A stretch of 64,000 nt of DNA from Saccharomycodes ludwigii (GCF_020623625.1 NC_060200.1:186001-250000); one strand, 5' to 3'; counted from the first letter of the stretch, positions 46,565 through 59,415 are shown. The notes: generated by a model from the sequence alone, not told the origin. A program made the numbers and translations.

Positions 46565-49500
46565 TTACTGCCAAGTACCATTAGTACCCGTATTGTTCAT
46601 ATTGTTCAAAGTATTTGTGATTTTCATTGAATCAAACTGAGAAAGCATATCACCATTATTATTTGTTGCATTTGAATTAGATTGAGGTACAACTAAATGA
46701 TTGCTAGATAATAAACTAGTGCTATTACTGGCGCCGTTATTGTAAAATCCACCGGGTATAATCATGTTAGAATTAAACCCACCACTCATAACCGGTATCC
46801 CCGTGTTAGATAGCTTCCTTGATCTCGCACCGGTTGAGCCAGTGCTGCGTATACTACTAGTCGATACATTTCTTATGTGTGTGGGGGACGTTATCCGTAA
46901 ATCTCCTTGTGTTAAAACTTGCGGCTGTTGCTGTTGTTGACCAGTAGCAATTGTTGGTAAGTTATTTGATGAACCTGTCGTGCCAAAAATATGAGACAAG
47001 TTTGGCCTTACAAAATTACCACTGCTAGTATTGCTGTTGCTGTTGTTGTTGTTATTATTATTATTATTGTTATTATTATTAGCAGTACCGGTACTACTGA
47101 TAGTATTTGAAGGAGGGCTGGTATTAGCAGTGTTATTACCAGTGCCAATGCAAGTACCATTATTGGTGGTCGTACCACTAATATCGCCCGTAACATTTGG
47201 AATAACATTAATCCCTACATTACTAGAACTCACAGAGGTATTAATAGTGGTAGAAACCGTGGCATTACCACCAATACTACTATTGGCAGCACCATTAGCT
47301 CCCAGACCTACTTCTTCTAATAGTCTTCTGTGTGATTGCGCATTGATGTTGTAATGAGAAGAATCCAATAAAATTCTACGAACTTGTTGAATCGCAAAAT
47401 TTCTAACGCTCCCCTCTAACAATGGCATAGATAAAACTTTATAAATGAACGTAGGACCATAGTTGTTATCACTTAAAATCTTAATTAATGTTTCTAATTC
47501 AGGATTTATAGTGCTGGTATCATCATTTGCATGGCTATTACTATAACTATTATTGAAATTTTCAAAATCAAATTCTAGATCCTCATGTTTCTTGTCAAAA
47601 CTACCAAATAAAGTTTTCAATATCAAATTTTTAGCTTCCGAATCTCCTCTATAATTCAGCACCTTTAATACAGTCAAAGATGCCAACTTGTGACAGCACA
47701 ACTCAACAATGTTTTCAACAAGCTTTGGTGCAATGACCAAGTGTCTATTTTTCAAGGTGCAGGTATCCAAAAACCAAGTAACCAACAATGCACCGTTGCT
47801 ATTAGTAGCCAAATATTCAGCATACAAAACAATCACTGAGCTCAAAACTAGCTGTTGTTCTTTAGTGACAATGTCATGAGCTTCTAAGCAGGCTCTAACA
47901 GCACGAGCTCCGTATCTACTCTGTGAAATCGTCCAAAAGTTAGCTACAATACTTTCAAATATAAAACTATTCCATGGAAATCCAAACTTCAAACAACATT
48001 GAATAACATAATTACCAAACTGATCATTGAATAGTGGGGTGCAATAAGATTGAACGCCCTTTGCGATAAGCATTTTTTGCCTGGGAGTAGAAGCCATCGA
48101 TATCATCTTTTGACACGCCCAAGTACCATTCTTATGGACACCCATAGAAGTGAGATATGGACTGGTTTTCCTTAACATAACATCTTTAACAATTTCACTC
48201 GAATGTTCAAATAACTTTTGCACAATAGTATTACCCAAGTAATCCGAACTTAGTTCCGGTAATTCATCAATCATGCACATGGCCAACTGTTCGATTTCTA
48301 AATCCGTAAAGGAATGGCTATCGATCAATTTTCTTAACTCCCTTAAGGTAGGGGAGTCAAACTCTCTAGTGCTGCTTGTTAGCGGCTCGGGCAACGGACC
48401 AAAGTCGTTAGTGTCTTGTGTACCTTCGTAAACCATTGATTTATTAATTAAATGCTGTATTTGGATTCTGTCAAATTCACAGTGCTCATCATCACCCGCA
48501 ACTAAACTATTATAATCCGGGGTGATACTTCTACTGCTACTACTAATGCTACTATTGATTGCATCATTGGTAGTAGGATTTGCCTTGCTCTCGTATGATA
48601 CAAATAAGTCAATTGTATCATCTAATTCTGATACTTTATCTTTCAAACTGGTTGGTGGCGTTGGAAATGGACAATATTCCTTCTCAACAACATGTGCTGT
48701 GTTGCTATTGGCACTGTTATTGTTGTTTCCTACTGAAAATAGAGTATTTGTACTTGGATTACTATTCATCATTATATTACTGGTGTTACCCAGAGAGGTG
48801 ATTGAAGATATAGATAACTGAGGTGCATGATTGTTACTATTACTACCATTCTTAGTAGCATTATGATTAAGTAAACTTGAACTGGCCATGGCGTCGGATT
48901 GCATATTTGCATTATTATTACCATTGTTGTTGAAAACAGGAATGGAGATATTGCCATTTTGGGCAATAGACAATGAACCATTCAACAGCTGTTCCTGTAG
49001 TAACGAGTGATATTGTTGCTGAGCACCTCCGTTTAAATTATGTCTTAAATTAGCACCATTCCCTTGCTGCTGATAATAGTGCATTGGTAAAATCTTAGCA
49101 AACGAAACTAAACTAGGAATTCCCACCATGGACACTTCTTTGCCGTTCAAGGCTTCTTTGGCCTTCATGGCGCCTTCTACAGTATCAAATTCAACAAGTG
49201 CCATATTCAACCCGCTTAAGGTCCTGCTTGATACAACCTGGCCAAAAGACATACATAAAGTCGCCAAACTCGAACTTGTTAGATTGATAGCATTAAATAA
49301 ATGGGGCTGTTGTTTTTGTAAAGAATAAACGTTTGAAATAGAAATAGTATTGGTCGGTAACAAGTTATTAATTTGGTTGATTTGCGGTATGTTTTTATCA
49401 GTACTAACCCAATTCAAAGATCTGGGATCAATATCATCGCCCACAACAGGAGTGATATTAAACTTTGTACCATTAGTTTTGACGGTAGAGACATTACTAG

Positions 49501-50994
49501 TAGATGTATTAGCATTATTGATTTGCAAATGTGGATTGGTCGTAGACCTCGGTCTTGTGGTTGTAGTAGTGAGTTGAGGTAAGGGCTCATCAAAATATGA
49601 AGCTGCATCCACATAAGTACTCGATGCGTTAGATTTCGACCGAGATCTCCAGGCAGAGGTAGAAGATTTGGCAGTGGTATTATTGGGTGTATTAATAATA
49701 ACATTATTGGAACCAGTATTGGCAGTATTGTTTGACTTTATGGGGGATATAACATTAAAAGAATTTACAGGAATACTATTGTATTCATAATAGTGATTAT
49801 TATTGCTTTGTGTGGTATTATTAGTAGTAGTATTAGAAGTAGTAGTATTATTATTGGCGACGTTGGTAGCTGTAGCGGACGATCCCAAAAAATATTTATT
49901 ACCGCTATTGATATTAGCATTAGTGATAGCTGTAGTAATCTCATTTGGCTCAGACCATATATTACTGCTACCGCCACCATTGGCTCCTGCATTATTTAAA
50001 GTCATATAATTCGAGATCGATGTTATCTGAGAACTAACTGTATTGTTTCTTGTTCTGGAAATAGGAGGATTGGAATTAACGGTACTTAAACCGACACCGG
50101 TAAACTCATCCATTGTGGCATTCAAAGAATCTAGAGAAGTTCTAGGAAACGGTATTTGAATATTTGAATTAGGTCCAGTTATATTGATATCTGGTGGTGT
50201 AATGGCACCCATTTCTTTACTCTTTTTAGTATGCATATCTTCGTACATGGTATTAGTGAAATAATACTTATTACTTCCGCTATTGCTGCTATTACTTTCA
50301 AGAGATTTACGATTTGGTGTGATACTGGTAACCATGCCATTTCGACTTTGATTTGGAGTATTCATGAGAGTATCATGAGTATTGTTGCTGTTGTTACCAC
50401 TATTTCTTTTTTGTCTTGTAGAATTATTACCATTGGTAGCAGTAGAGGCATTATTGTTGTTGTTGTTGTTATTATTACTGTCATTATTATTACCCCTTTT
50501 ATTTGATAACAACCCTTCTTTAAATACATTTAAACTATTTATATTTTCGTTAACTATACCATTTGGTAATAAGTTGGAATTAATGGAAGTGCCGCTATTG
50601 CTGCTATTTATGTCATTGTTGTTGCTGTTGTTGTTGTTGTTCTTATTTTTGCCAGTATTCGTGTTATTATTAATAGTTCCCGAGGAGGACACATTTGTTG
50701 TTGGTGATTTATTTTTCGAATGATGTAGTTTAGCACTAATACTTGGAATTAAATTACTCAAGGTATTTGAAAACTTACCGGCTCTATTTCTGTAAGAGCC
50801 CAAAGTCTTTGGTTTTGAATCATCAGAATCGTTAGTATCACGGCTATTATAATTTACATTAGATTCATTCTGCAATTCAGGTATATTATGTAGGGCATTA
50901 TTATTGGTAGTAGAACTCATAATGCTGTTATTGTTACCATAACTACTATTGTGGTTATTGTTGTTGTCATAATTGGCACCATCAGTACCATTAT

Positions 50995-51027
<33 letters not shown>

Positions 51028-51526
51028 TATTATTATTATTATTATTAGTGGTAGTAGTATTGTTATTATTATGGTTATGATTATTATGAGAAGTCGAAAA
51101 AAAGGAGTTGTTGGCAACATTGGCGGCCATAGTAGAACCACTTGTCACAGTAGAATTATAATTATTGATCGATTTTTGATCTAATTGTGTATTAAAATTA
51201 TTATGGCTAATACCATTGTCTGCGTTATTATTAGCGTTATTATTACTATTGTTATTGTTACTATTGTTATTGTTATTATTACTGCTAATTCCACCTCCGG
51301 TTAAAACTTTCTTAAACTTATTTGCGCTATTAGAACGCTGAGGACTGTCGTTAACAGAGCTTCTATTGAATACAGAAAATGAAGGTTCCTTTGGGGAGGT
51401 TACATTGGTTGCAGAATTAGTAGCAGTAAATGAGGAATTCGGTGGCAAATTGTGTATTTTTGTATCAGAAGTCCAATTATTACTTGCAGTATCTGCATTC
51501 TTAGTAGAGTTGTTGTTACTACTCAT
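46565..51526 (-). CDS. JSN1: PUF-family RNA-binding protein Jsn1/Puf2 type
   Basis: Pumilio-family protein with an RRM, the Jsn1/Puf2 layout; Jsn1 binds mRNAs for membrane and mitochondrial proteins and links the Arp2/3 complex to mitochondria. The 1653-residue protein has a very Asn-rich N terminus (1 to about 720), an RRM-like domain at about 725-815 (LCMSFGQVVSSR, NMALVEFDTVEGAMKAKEALNGK), and PUF repeats at about 1060-1395 including DYLGNTIVQKLFEHSS, GTWACQKMI and FGNYVIQCCLKFG. The C terminus is again Asn/Gln-rich. It is about 560 residues longer than S. cerevisiae Jsn1 (1091), nearly all in Asn/Ser tracts. It is divergent from BUD4 as YJR091C is from YJR092W. Confidence 0.95.
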
Positions 51527-52442
51527 GGTGATTGTTGTTGTTGGTTTATTTCAATAGGCAGAAAATACTACAAAATATTTTTGGAAAATGTAAAAGGAAT
51601 AATAAAAAAAGAGAAAAAGAAGAAAAAAGAAAAAGAAAGAAAAAATTAGTAGTGAGTTAAACTAAGAATAAATAATAATTATAAAATATAGTAGACACAA
51701 GCCCACTTTTTAATTTTTTTTTTTTCCTTTTCTTTTTGTTTCTTTTCCCTTCGCTGCTTTTTTTTTTTTTTTTTTTATTTCTTGTTTATTAGATTATTTG
51801 TTCATATTCTATCCACGTGAGCAACTTTGTTTTCTTTTACAGTCTAAAAGAAAATTAATAAAAAAACCACAGACAACCACGTAGCATAGCTTGTGGGGAA
51901 AGAATGGCGTGTGTGATGATCATGATTAATGTCCAGATATTGTGCTTGCCAATCTTACCGATTCAGCCTTATACCAACTGTCCGCCGGTAATCCGGACTT
52001 CAAGCTTTTTGTCTTTAGTATTTGTCTTTAAATTGTGCAATGTTTTCTTTTGTTATACAAAAACAAAAACAAAAACAATTTCATATTCCTTTTTAGGTTA
52101 AAATGTAAACAATTAGAATATATGTGGAGCTTTTTCGCAGATCGTTTGGTATTAGCGTAGCTTTTTCCCTTTTCGACGAAAAGAAAAACAAACAAAAGTA
52201 AACAAAACAAAATAAAGAAAAACATAAGATCTCTTTGTTGATCTTTCATTTCCTTTTCTTTTTTTTTTTTTTCAAAAATAAATAAACAATCATATAAAAA
52301 TTCATTAAAAAGTGCCCATTTTACCAAAGGCATTAAACTTTTATCTCTTACTTTCGTTTAAACTCGGTGTCTATCTTTTAAGTATCAACTGTTAAAATAT
52401 TCCAGAAACAAAAAACAAAAAAAAAACACAACATTTAACATC
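51527..52442. promoter_or_regulatory. Divergent promoter JSN1/BUD4
   Basis: A 916-bp gap containing purine- and pyrimidine-rich tracts, a T-run of about 20 at 51758-51777 and an AAAAC repeat near 52060-52077. No gene seen; the open frame at 51904-52101 lacks coding character. Confidence 0.5.
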
Positions 52443-55400
52443 ATGGATAAAGGAGGTACTAATGATGAAGCACCTGCCGAGTTTTTTCGAACCTTTGAAA
52501 ATGATAAAAATATTGGTTTAAAGGATAACGCTGATGAAGCTCAACTGGTACTGAATAAAAAAATCGAATTAGAAAATTATTATGAAAACCAAAAAAGAAT
52601 AAGTAGTACTGAGGAAGAAGAATATAGTAACAACAGTGATATTTCTCAAGGCATTCCAGAAATTCCAAAGCGAATTGAAAGTCATCCAACCTCATTTATA
52701 TTAGAAACTTTAAACAAACAGAATGAAGCACAAGATTATAATGGTAGCAATATTGATTCTCTACCAGTAAAATCCAGCATCATTAAATTAAAGGAAATGC
52801 TATCTTCTGTGGAAGAATTAGAAAAAACGTTAAATACTAATAGTCCTAGCACAATTGACACCACTACTGATAATGAAAATAATAATGGCATTCGTGATGA
52901 AAATGTTGAATCAAAGACTTCCTTAATTGTACCAATGTTACGTGTCGATACAGCTAATAAGAACGTTGGAACGGGGAACATCAGCTTTTGTTCTGATGCT
53001 GACGGTGAATGCAATAGTACTAGTAGTTTTGGCAGTATGCTTGATTCGAACGACAATAATAATAATAAAATTATAGTCTTGCCCAAACAAAATACGGATA
53101 CAAGAAACATTAGCTTTCACGTCGAAGATAATAACAAGATGGTAGATATAATTTCCAACAATGATACTAGAGATAGTGATGATAGTAGTAAAACCACAAA
53201 ATTTGTTGAAAAAGTTAAAAAATTTAACTTGATTTCAATTGAAACTGGAAGAACCGTTGACACGAATAACAGAGTTGTAAGTACTAGATCCGTCTCCACT
53301 TCTTCGTCTTCCAATACTCATAACGCTACTAATAGCGTCGAAAAGAAAAAAGCTGGCTCTAGAAAAAGTAGTTTTATGCCCACCACTGATGATGACGCTT
53401 TTCAAAGTGCCTTTGAAGAAGAAGAGGAGAAAAAGAATAATAATAATAATAATAGTAATAATGATAATGATAATTTTGGTCCTGGATATATTAATGCAGA
53501 ACTAAATGACGGGATGCTAATACAAAATTATTTTAATACTGGACAAGAAAAAACAATCAATAATATTATGGAGGAAGAATCACATTTAGATACCCAATTT
53601 TTGAATGTAACTGATAAAAATAATGACACCACCACCACCACCACTAACGCCAACAGCACTAATAGTAGTAGAGTACCCTCAAGTGAATACAGCAGTCGAA
53701 CAGTGAATTATTCGAAAATTGAAATAACAAATGAACAAAGGCGGTCAGAATATGAAGAAATTAAAAATACTTCTCAGTTAAAGGAATATAAAAAATCAAA
53801 AATACCAGAGAAAAAGGAAGAAATTATAGACAACTTTGATGGGTCAGTTTTAAAAAATGATAATTTTGATATTCTTAGTCACAGTTCGCATAAAGCTAGC
53901 ATGAGTAGAACTAAAAAACCTTACATTTCTTATAATTCACAATCTGAATCTCAATATCGTAATTTCTCAACTTCCTCCAACATGTCTCAATCTGTAGATA
54001 CTTCTGATTTAGTCCACAATACTCAAAGTCATAATAATAAAAGAGATGTTTCTGTTCAGACAAATCCTGAAGGAAAAGAGAACGAAATGGACCAAAAGGA
54101 AGAATATCCGAGAAAAACATCAGCCCCCACTAGTTCTAAGTCCAATCCTAATTCTTCTTCTTCCTATTCTTCTTCTTCGTTTTCAGGTGCTAGATTTGCT
54201 TCTAATGTGGAAAATAGAGCCAGTAGCATTCGTCATATAACACCAACCTCCCCTTTATTTTTATTACATCCTAATTCTGTTGCTGGTAATGGAGGTATTC
54301 CATCCTTATCATTCAATACAAGGAATATGTCAACTTCTAGTAAGACCACTTCTGCTTCTAAGTCATTTGATGAGAATTATCCGTTTGGTTTACCTGATGA
54401 TGTGGATGAAAATGCGCCATCTAATAATGAAGGTAGTACATTTTTCGATGAAATCATGGAATCTTTGAAAAACCATGATTTTGTTTCTATTTGGAATAAA
54501 CAGGAACATGGTTCTCCCACTTCAAGTGTCAATTCTCAATTTACTGCTGCAGGACCTCAATTAAATAGTGAACTTTCTAGTAACAACAATAAAGATATCG
54601 ATAATGATGATGCTAATAGCAGTAGCGGACGTACACCATCCTTAAATAGCACAGCTAAATTTTCCTTTAAACCAAGAGTTATTAGTAGAAGTCACTATCA
54701 TTATCATGGTGACGAACCTTGTGGTTCAAGTAGTAGAAAGAGTAGCAATACTATTAGTAACACCACTGCTGGCAGTAACAATAACAGTACATACGAATCT
54801 AATTCTGCTACTCGATTGGTTAGTCGTGGTAGCAGAAATAGTAGTCGTGGTAGCAGAAATAGTAGTCGTGGTTATGGTAAAAACAACAATGAGATAGAAG
54901 AGGAGGAATACATCATTCCAGTTGTTGAAAATTCCAATTTAGATCCATTACGAAGAAGTACTTTGAAGTCTAAATTGTTACAACAAAGATTTGAATTAAT
55001 TAGAAACGCTACGGCTACTCTAACCAAAGGTGGTATCCCTAATAAACCCATAAATAGAAATAATGAACTATACACCTTTAGAGAAGAAAGCAGCGACCTT
55101 TTGAACAGTTCCGATAATTACGCACATTCTAATACGACTGATGGAAAACAAACATCTGATGATAAGTATAAGTCTTTTGTTGAAAATGAGGAGAATGGGA
55201 ATGATTATGTTATATCTACTAATAGAGGACTTTCTGGCGTAGTTACAGGCTTAGATCCCATGAGAAGAAATACCATACTTTCCAAAAAAATTCAACAGCA
55301 GATTAAAACACAAGAAGCCCTATTAAATGATTTATTACCCAATAAAAGTGTTTTGAAAGAAATAGAAGAAAAAGTTGGGGATGAACAAAACCCAGAAATT

Positions 55401-57419
55401 TCAAAATCATTGTTATTAGATAATTTCGATAAAGTTATTAAAACAAAGATTCATAATAATAACACACCTCGTAAATTCAAAGTACTTTCTCACAATTCTA
55501 ATGTACTACCATCACCTTCGCCTATAAAAGGAATCAAGGATAATTTAATGAATCAGTTAGATGCTATAAACGTATCGACTAACGAGGATCACTCTGGCTC
55601 TTACATGATTAATGATAACAATGAAGGTGTGCCTAATGACTCATTCAAGACTGATATCTATATGAATGAGTCTTCTTTTATTAATAATAAAAGTACTTTT
55701 GATACTGCACAAAGTGGTAAAAATCATGCCTTAAGCGATGATGTAGTACAAAATTTATTTGAACTAGGTAATGGAAATGTAACACCATCACATTCTATGT
55801 TGCTGTCATCTGCTATAAATACAAATACTATTGCTAATAATGATACCTCTATATCAACTCACTTTTTACCAGAAATAAACAATAACGTCAATACAGAAAA
55901 GCATCATGGTCTAGTAGGTTTGGGTATTTTCAAAAAAAATAATAGCGATGATATTACTGCGGTGCAAAAAATGAACTTGGATCAATTTAAAATGAATCAA
56001 GAAGTTCTGGTTGAACCTGAAAACGTTTCGAAATCCATAATCGATTGTGATAACACCAAGGATAGTCTTATTAGTAAAAAAAGCGATGTTCATGTAACCT
56101 CTCCTTTTAAAGTGGTAACCAACTCCAAGAAAGCAGATAAATCAATTATCACCGCTTCCTCTGATATTGATGAGAATGATGTTAAAGCTATTAAAAAAGT
56201 TACTATTAATCCTGTTCCACAAGTAAGAACTATCAAAAAAGTTAAAAAAGGTATGAAGGATATGGGTGAACTATATATACAATTGCATGGCACGAGTAAG
56301 CTTGAATTTTTTAACAATTTTAAAGAAAGAAAGGCAGAATATTGTATTGTATTTGATAATGGTATTAATAGAATAGAGACACCGTGGGTACATTTTGAGG
56401 ATAATGATGGTATTTACAAAAATCTAAATAAAGAATTTGAGACAGTTTTGCCATTGAAGGATGTATTGCAAATGGATAACAAAAATATTATAAAAATTGT
56501 TATTACCTTAAAATGTAGATATGCAAAGCCAGCTGACAAAATTGTTGAAGTTCGTGAAAAAATTCCAATCAAGATTCCGGGTGTTGAGCTACCTCAAAAG
56601 AAACAACATAATTTCCTATTTGGATTAAAACATGGCAAGCATCTTAAACAACAAAAGAAAAAATATAGTGAACCTATAATTGAATATCAAACGGTCGTAA
56701 GAAGAGTTCTTCAACCTTCTAATGATAAATGGAAAGATAAAATTGCCAATGACGGTTCATTTGCCGTATCTGTCATCACAATCGATGAAGATTTTTTAAG
56801 TGGGTGTGAATATTTGAAAGCTCCAAAAACCTTTAACTTGATTAATAAATGGGGTGTTAAATTGAATAATTACCACAAGTTAAATAGTGACCTATCATTT
56901 CAAGAAAGCAAAAATTGTATTGGCCAACTTTATGCTACTGTTTGTTATTTGCCCAGGTTAGATCCCCTGGAAAAATTCCCCAAGACTTTAGACAAAGCTG
57001 AAAAAATAGTTCAAAAATGGTTGGAACAGGAAAGTGTTCACTATGAAGGCTGGTTATATCAAGAAGGTGGTGATATTGATCAGCACAAGATGATGACTAA
57101 AAGATATTTTAAATTAAATGGCCCAGAATTGATAGGGTACCATGAAATTACTAAGAGAGCCAAATGTGTTATTAATTTGTTAAATGTTGATTACATAGAT
57201 TATTATGGTAATACTAAAAGTGATAACGGAAGAAATGTCAGTAATCCAATCACATCTAATTTGAGTTTCCAGCTAGTTTTTAAAAACAAGGAAAGCATTA
57301 CTTTCACTACTGAAAGTAAAAGCCAAAGAAATGAATGGTTGATGAACTTGAATCACATTTTAGAACTAAACATTGCTCACCAACCTTGGGTGAAAAAATT
57401 GGCAGAGACATTGTCTTGA
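52443..57419 (+). CDS. BUD4: Anillin-like bud-site protein Bud4
   Basis: Anillin-related scaffold at the bud neck, needed for axial budding and septin-ring stability. The 1658-residue protein has a long disordered Ser/Asn-rich N terminus with phosphosite-like stretches, then an anillin-homology/C2-like region at about 1270-1500 (MKDMGELYIQLHGTSKLEF, AEYCIVFDNG) and a C-terminal PH domain at about 1530-1655 (YEGWLYQEGGDIDQHKMMTKRYFKLNGPEL, NEWLMNLNHIL). Two other conserved motifs, DPLRRSTLKSKLLQQR and DPMRRNTILSKKIQQQ, match each other and are probably docking repeats. Slightly longer than S. cerevisiae Bud4 (1447). Its neighbours JSN1 and FIP1 are the same as at YJR092W. Confidence 0.94.
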   Translation: MDKGGTNDEAPAEFFRTFENDKNIGLKDNADEAQLVLNKKIELENYYENQKRISSTEEEEYSNNSDISQGIPEIPKRIESHPTSFILETLNKQNEAQDYNGSNIDSLPVKSSIIKLKEMLSSVEELEKTLNTNSPSTIDTTTDNENNNGIRDENVESKTSLIVPMLRVDTANKNVGTGNISFCSDADGECNSTSSFGSMLDSNDNNNNKIIVLPKQNTDTRNISFHVEDNNKMVDIISNNDTRDSDDSSKTTKFVEKVKKFNLISIETGRTVDTNNRVVSTRSVSTSSSSNTHNATNSVEKKKAGSRKSSFMPTTDDDAFQSAFEEEEEKKNNNNNNSNNDNDNFGPGYINAELNDGMLIQNYFNTGQEKTINNIMEEESHLDTQFLNVTDKNNDTTTTTTNANSTNSSRVPSSEYSSRTVNYSKIEITNEQRRSEYEEIKNTSQLKEYKKSKIPEKKEEIIDNFDGSVLKNDNFDILSHSSHKASMSRTKKPYISYNSQSESQYRNFSTSSNMSQSVDTSDLVHNTQSHNNKRDVSVQTNPEGKENEMDQKEEYPRKTSAPTSSKSNPNSSSSYSSSSFSGARFASNVENRASSIRHITPTSPLFLLHPNSVAGNGGIPSLSFNTRNMSTSSKTTSASKSFDENYPFGLPDDVDENAPSNNEGSTFFDEIMESLKNHDFVSIWNKQEHGSPTSSVNSQFTAAGPQLNSELSSNNNKDIDNDDANSSSGRTPSLNSTAKFSFKPRVISRSHYHYHGDEPCGSSSRKSSNTISNTTAGSNNNSTYESNSATRLVSRGSRNSSRGSRNSSRGYGKNNNEIEEEEYIIPVVENSNLDPLRRSTLKSKLLQQRFELIRNATATLTKGGIPNKPINRNNELYTFREESSDLLNSSDNYAHSNTTDGKQTSDDKYKSFVENEENGNDYVISTNRGLSGVVTGLDPMRRNTILSKKIQQQIKTQEALLNDLLPNKSVLKEIEEKVGDEQNPEISKSLLLDNFDKVIKTKIHNNNTPRKFKVLSHNSNVLPSPSPIKGIKDNLMNQLDAINVSTNEDHSGSYMINDNNEGVPNDSFKTDIYMNESSFINNKSTFDTAQSGKNHALSDDVVQNLFELGNGNVTPSHSMLLSSAINTNTIANNDTSISTHFLPEINNNVNTEKHHGLVGLGIFKKNNSDDITAVQKMNLDQFKMNQEVLVEPENVSKSIIDCDNTKDSLISKKSDVHVTSPFKVVTNSKKADKSIITASSDIDENDVKAIKKVTINPVPQVRTIKKVKKGMKDMGELYIQLHGTSKLEFFNNFKERKAEYCIVFDNGINRIETPWVHFEDNDGIYKNLNKEFETVLPLKDVLQMDNKNIIKIVITLKCRYAKPADKIVEVREKIPIKIPGVELPQKKQHNFLFGLKHGKHLKQQKKKYSEPIIEYQTVVRRVLQPSNDKWKDKIANDGSFAVSVITIDEDFLSGCEYLKAPKTFNLINKWGVKLNNYHKLNSDLSFQESKNCIGQLYATVCYLPRLDPLEKFPKTLDKAEKIVQKWLEQESVHYEGWLYQEGGDIDQHKMMTKRYFKLNGPELIGYHEITKRAKCVINLLNVDYIDYYGNTKSDNGRNVSNPITSNLSFQLVFKNKESITFTTESKSQRNEWLMNLNHILELNIAHQPWVKKLAETLS
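54824..54871. repeat. 21-bp tandem repeat in BUD4
   Basis: Two complete copies of CGTGGTAGCAGAAATAGTAGT and the start of a third, coding for RGSRNSS repeats. These make a basic, serine-rich patch in the disordered region. Confidence 0.9.
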
Positions 57420-57422
57420 TAG

Positions 57423-57459
<37 letters not shown>

Positions 57460-57647
57460 CATTTATTATCTTTGTTGCTGTAATAATAATGATAAAAGAG
57501 AAAAAAAAGGTATAACTAGTTATAACTTTGTGTATTTTTATTTATATGTAACTCTCTATGAAAAAATAACTTTTGACTAATAAACGATAATTTATATTAT
57601 TTTCGATATTTGGAAAAAAATATGATAGATTCTTCTGTATGTTAATA
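57420..57647. terminator. Convergent 3' region BUD4/FIP1
   Basis: A 228-bp gap starting with a T-run of about 33 right after the BUD4 stop; it must hold the 3' ends of both genes. No individual poly(A) element is assigned. Confidence 0.4.
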
Positions 57648-59036
57648 CTACTTTTTGTTATTGGTATTACTGTTATTAAAAGGTGAATTATTTCTGTTAT
57701 TATTATTAATATTATTTTGATTCAAAACAGGCATTGGCGGCATACCAAACGGAAAAGGTGGAAAGCCGCCAAACATGGGTGGCAATGGAAATGTAGGAGT
57801 ATTGCTGTGGTTAATATTAAGATTAGCATTATTAGCAGAAATAGGGGAAGAGGAATGAGCGTTCAAAGTGGTACCTGTGTTATTTATACCATTATTAACA
57901 TTATTACTATTATTGGTGATGTTAGTATGTGAAGGAAGTGGGCTGTTGACTTTATCATTAAATGAATTAGTTTTAATCATATTTTTCGAAGTGGTATCTA
58001 AAGTTGTGGTAGCTGAACTGTTTATATTATTCAAACCATTTTCATAAATATTTTGCTGTTGTTGATATTTTAATTGTTGATTTCTTTGGTTATCATAATT
58101 GCTTATTGCACTATACAAACTGCTGTTATTAAAAAATGGCATGTTGTAATTACCATTAGTAGCTGTATTAGAATTAATGGCATTTGGTTGTTGTTGTTGT
58201 TGTTGCTGTTGTTGTTGTCTTTGTGAATTTAATAACCCATTTAATATCTTCTGTGGATCGTATTCTGCTCTTAACTTTTCCTGTCTATGTAAGTATTCCA
58301 TCCATGTAAATTCATTAAAGCCATAATTAAAATAATCGCTTAAATTGATACCCGGCTCACGCCATGGTTTTTCTTTTATTATTTCTGGATCAACGTCTTC
58401 AATATATTCATCGCCTAATTTTCCCTTTTCGTCAATATCCAATGGTAAAGTTTTTTCAGGAAAAGAGGCGGACACGTTATCTGGAACTTCAGCTTTAGTG
58501 GGTAAAGGTGTGTTAAGTGGCTTCATATTAGTAGTTGTACTTGGGTTATTGGAATCTAATTCGAAATTAACTTGGCCCGCACTAATAATAAACTCAACAG
58601 AGGAATCACTACTATAACCATCATCATCATTGATATCATTGTCAGAGTCATCCGTATCTTTATTTTTCATATTGCTGATATTTTTATGGTTCTCTATATC
58701 CTCATTTTTTTGCTTTATGTTATCACTTTCAATTGCATGGTCTTCTAATTTTCTATTTTTAGAGTGCCCTTCTTGTTTATCCTTTTCTCCTATTTCTAAT
58801 TCCCTTTTGTTGCTTGTATTAGTATTATTGTTATTATCGGGGTTATCACCGTATAAAAAGTCATCTTCGTCATCATTGACCTTTGCGACATCTTTTATAA
58901 TATCTGTTTTAGGTTTTTGAACTTGGCTAAAGCTATTTTCACTTGAGCTGATCCCTTTCTGTACCAATTTACCATCTTCAAGTTTTTGTTGTTTTTGTGT
59001 TGTACCAGTTTCTTTATCGTTATCAGTAGCAACCAT
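57648..59036 (-). CDS. FIP1: Polyadenylation factor subunit Fip1
   Basis: Subunit of the cleavage and polyadenylation factor that tethers poly(A) polymerase (Pap1) to the complex. The 462-residue protein has an acidic, disordered N terminus (Pap1-binding region; a SSDSSVEFIISAG-like block near 142), then the diagnostic Fip1 motif at about 229-250: GINLSDYFNYGFNEFTWMEYLHRQEKLRAEY starts here. A Gln run (near 275) and an Asn/Pro-rich tail with PLPPMFGGFPPFPFGMPPMP follow. The S. cerevisiae protein is about 327 residues; the extra length is mainly Gln/Asn-rich. It is convergent with BUD4, as YJR093C is with YJR092W. Confidence 0.95.
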   Translation of the reverse strand: MVATDNDKETGTTQKQQKLEDGKLVQKGISSSENSFSQVQKPKTDIIKDVAKVNDDEDDFLYGDNPDNNNNTNTSNKRELEIGEKDKQEGHSKNRKLEDHAIESDNIKQKNEDIENHKNISNMKNKDTDDSDNDINDDDGYSSDSSVEFIISAGQVNFELDSNNPSTTTNMKPLNTPLPTKAEVPDNVSASFPEKTLPLDIDEKGKLGDEYIEDVDPEIIKEKPWREPGINLSDYFNYGFNEFTWMEYLHRQEKLRAEYDPQKILNGLLNSQRQQQQQQQQQQPNAINSNTATNGNYNMPFFNNSSLYSAISNYDNQRNQQLKYQQQQNIYENGLNNINSSATTTLDTTSKNMIKTNSFNDKVNSPLPSHTNITNNSNNVNNGINNTGTTLNAHSSSPISANNANLNINHSNTPTFPLPPMFGGFPPFPFGMPPMPVLNQNNINNNNRNNSPFNNSNTNNKK

Positions 59037-59384
59037 TGGTATCTCGTTTAAAATTATGATACTTGAGATTTTATTTATTTATATATCTATTTATTTATTT
59101 AATTTCTTTTTTTTTTTAATTATATTTTAGTTACTTCATAGTATATGGGAATTAATAAAGAATTAAAGAGAAGATTAACAAATAAACTTCTCACGTTGGA
59201 ATTTTTTTTTTTTTATTTTTTTTTTTTTTTATTGAAAAATACAACTCCTGCATTAACCGAAATGGTAAATTTGTATATGTCCGAAGACAAAATAAAAAAC
59301 CAAAATAAAAATAATACCGAGTTAATAGCACTCTATTTTTCCGTAGTATTTTTCTGGACTTCTTTTATTCACAAAAATACACTC

Positions 59385-59415
<31 letters not shown>

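Noticed and set aside
47008-47354. Leu/Ile/Val-rich frames opposite the Asn tracts of JSN1
   Set aside because: They are translations of the antisense of AAT/AAC repeats. The same applies to similar frames inside YMR1, FIP1 and BUD4.
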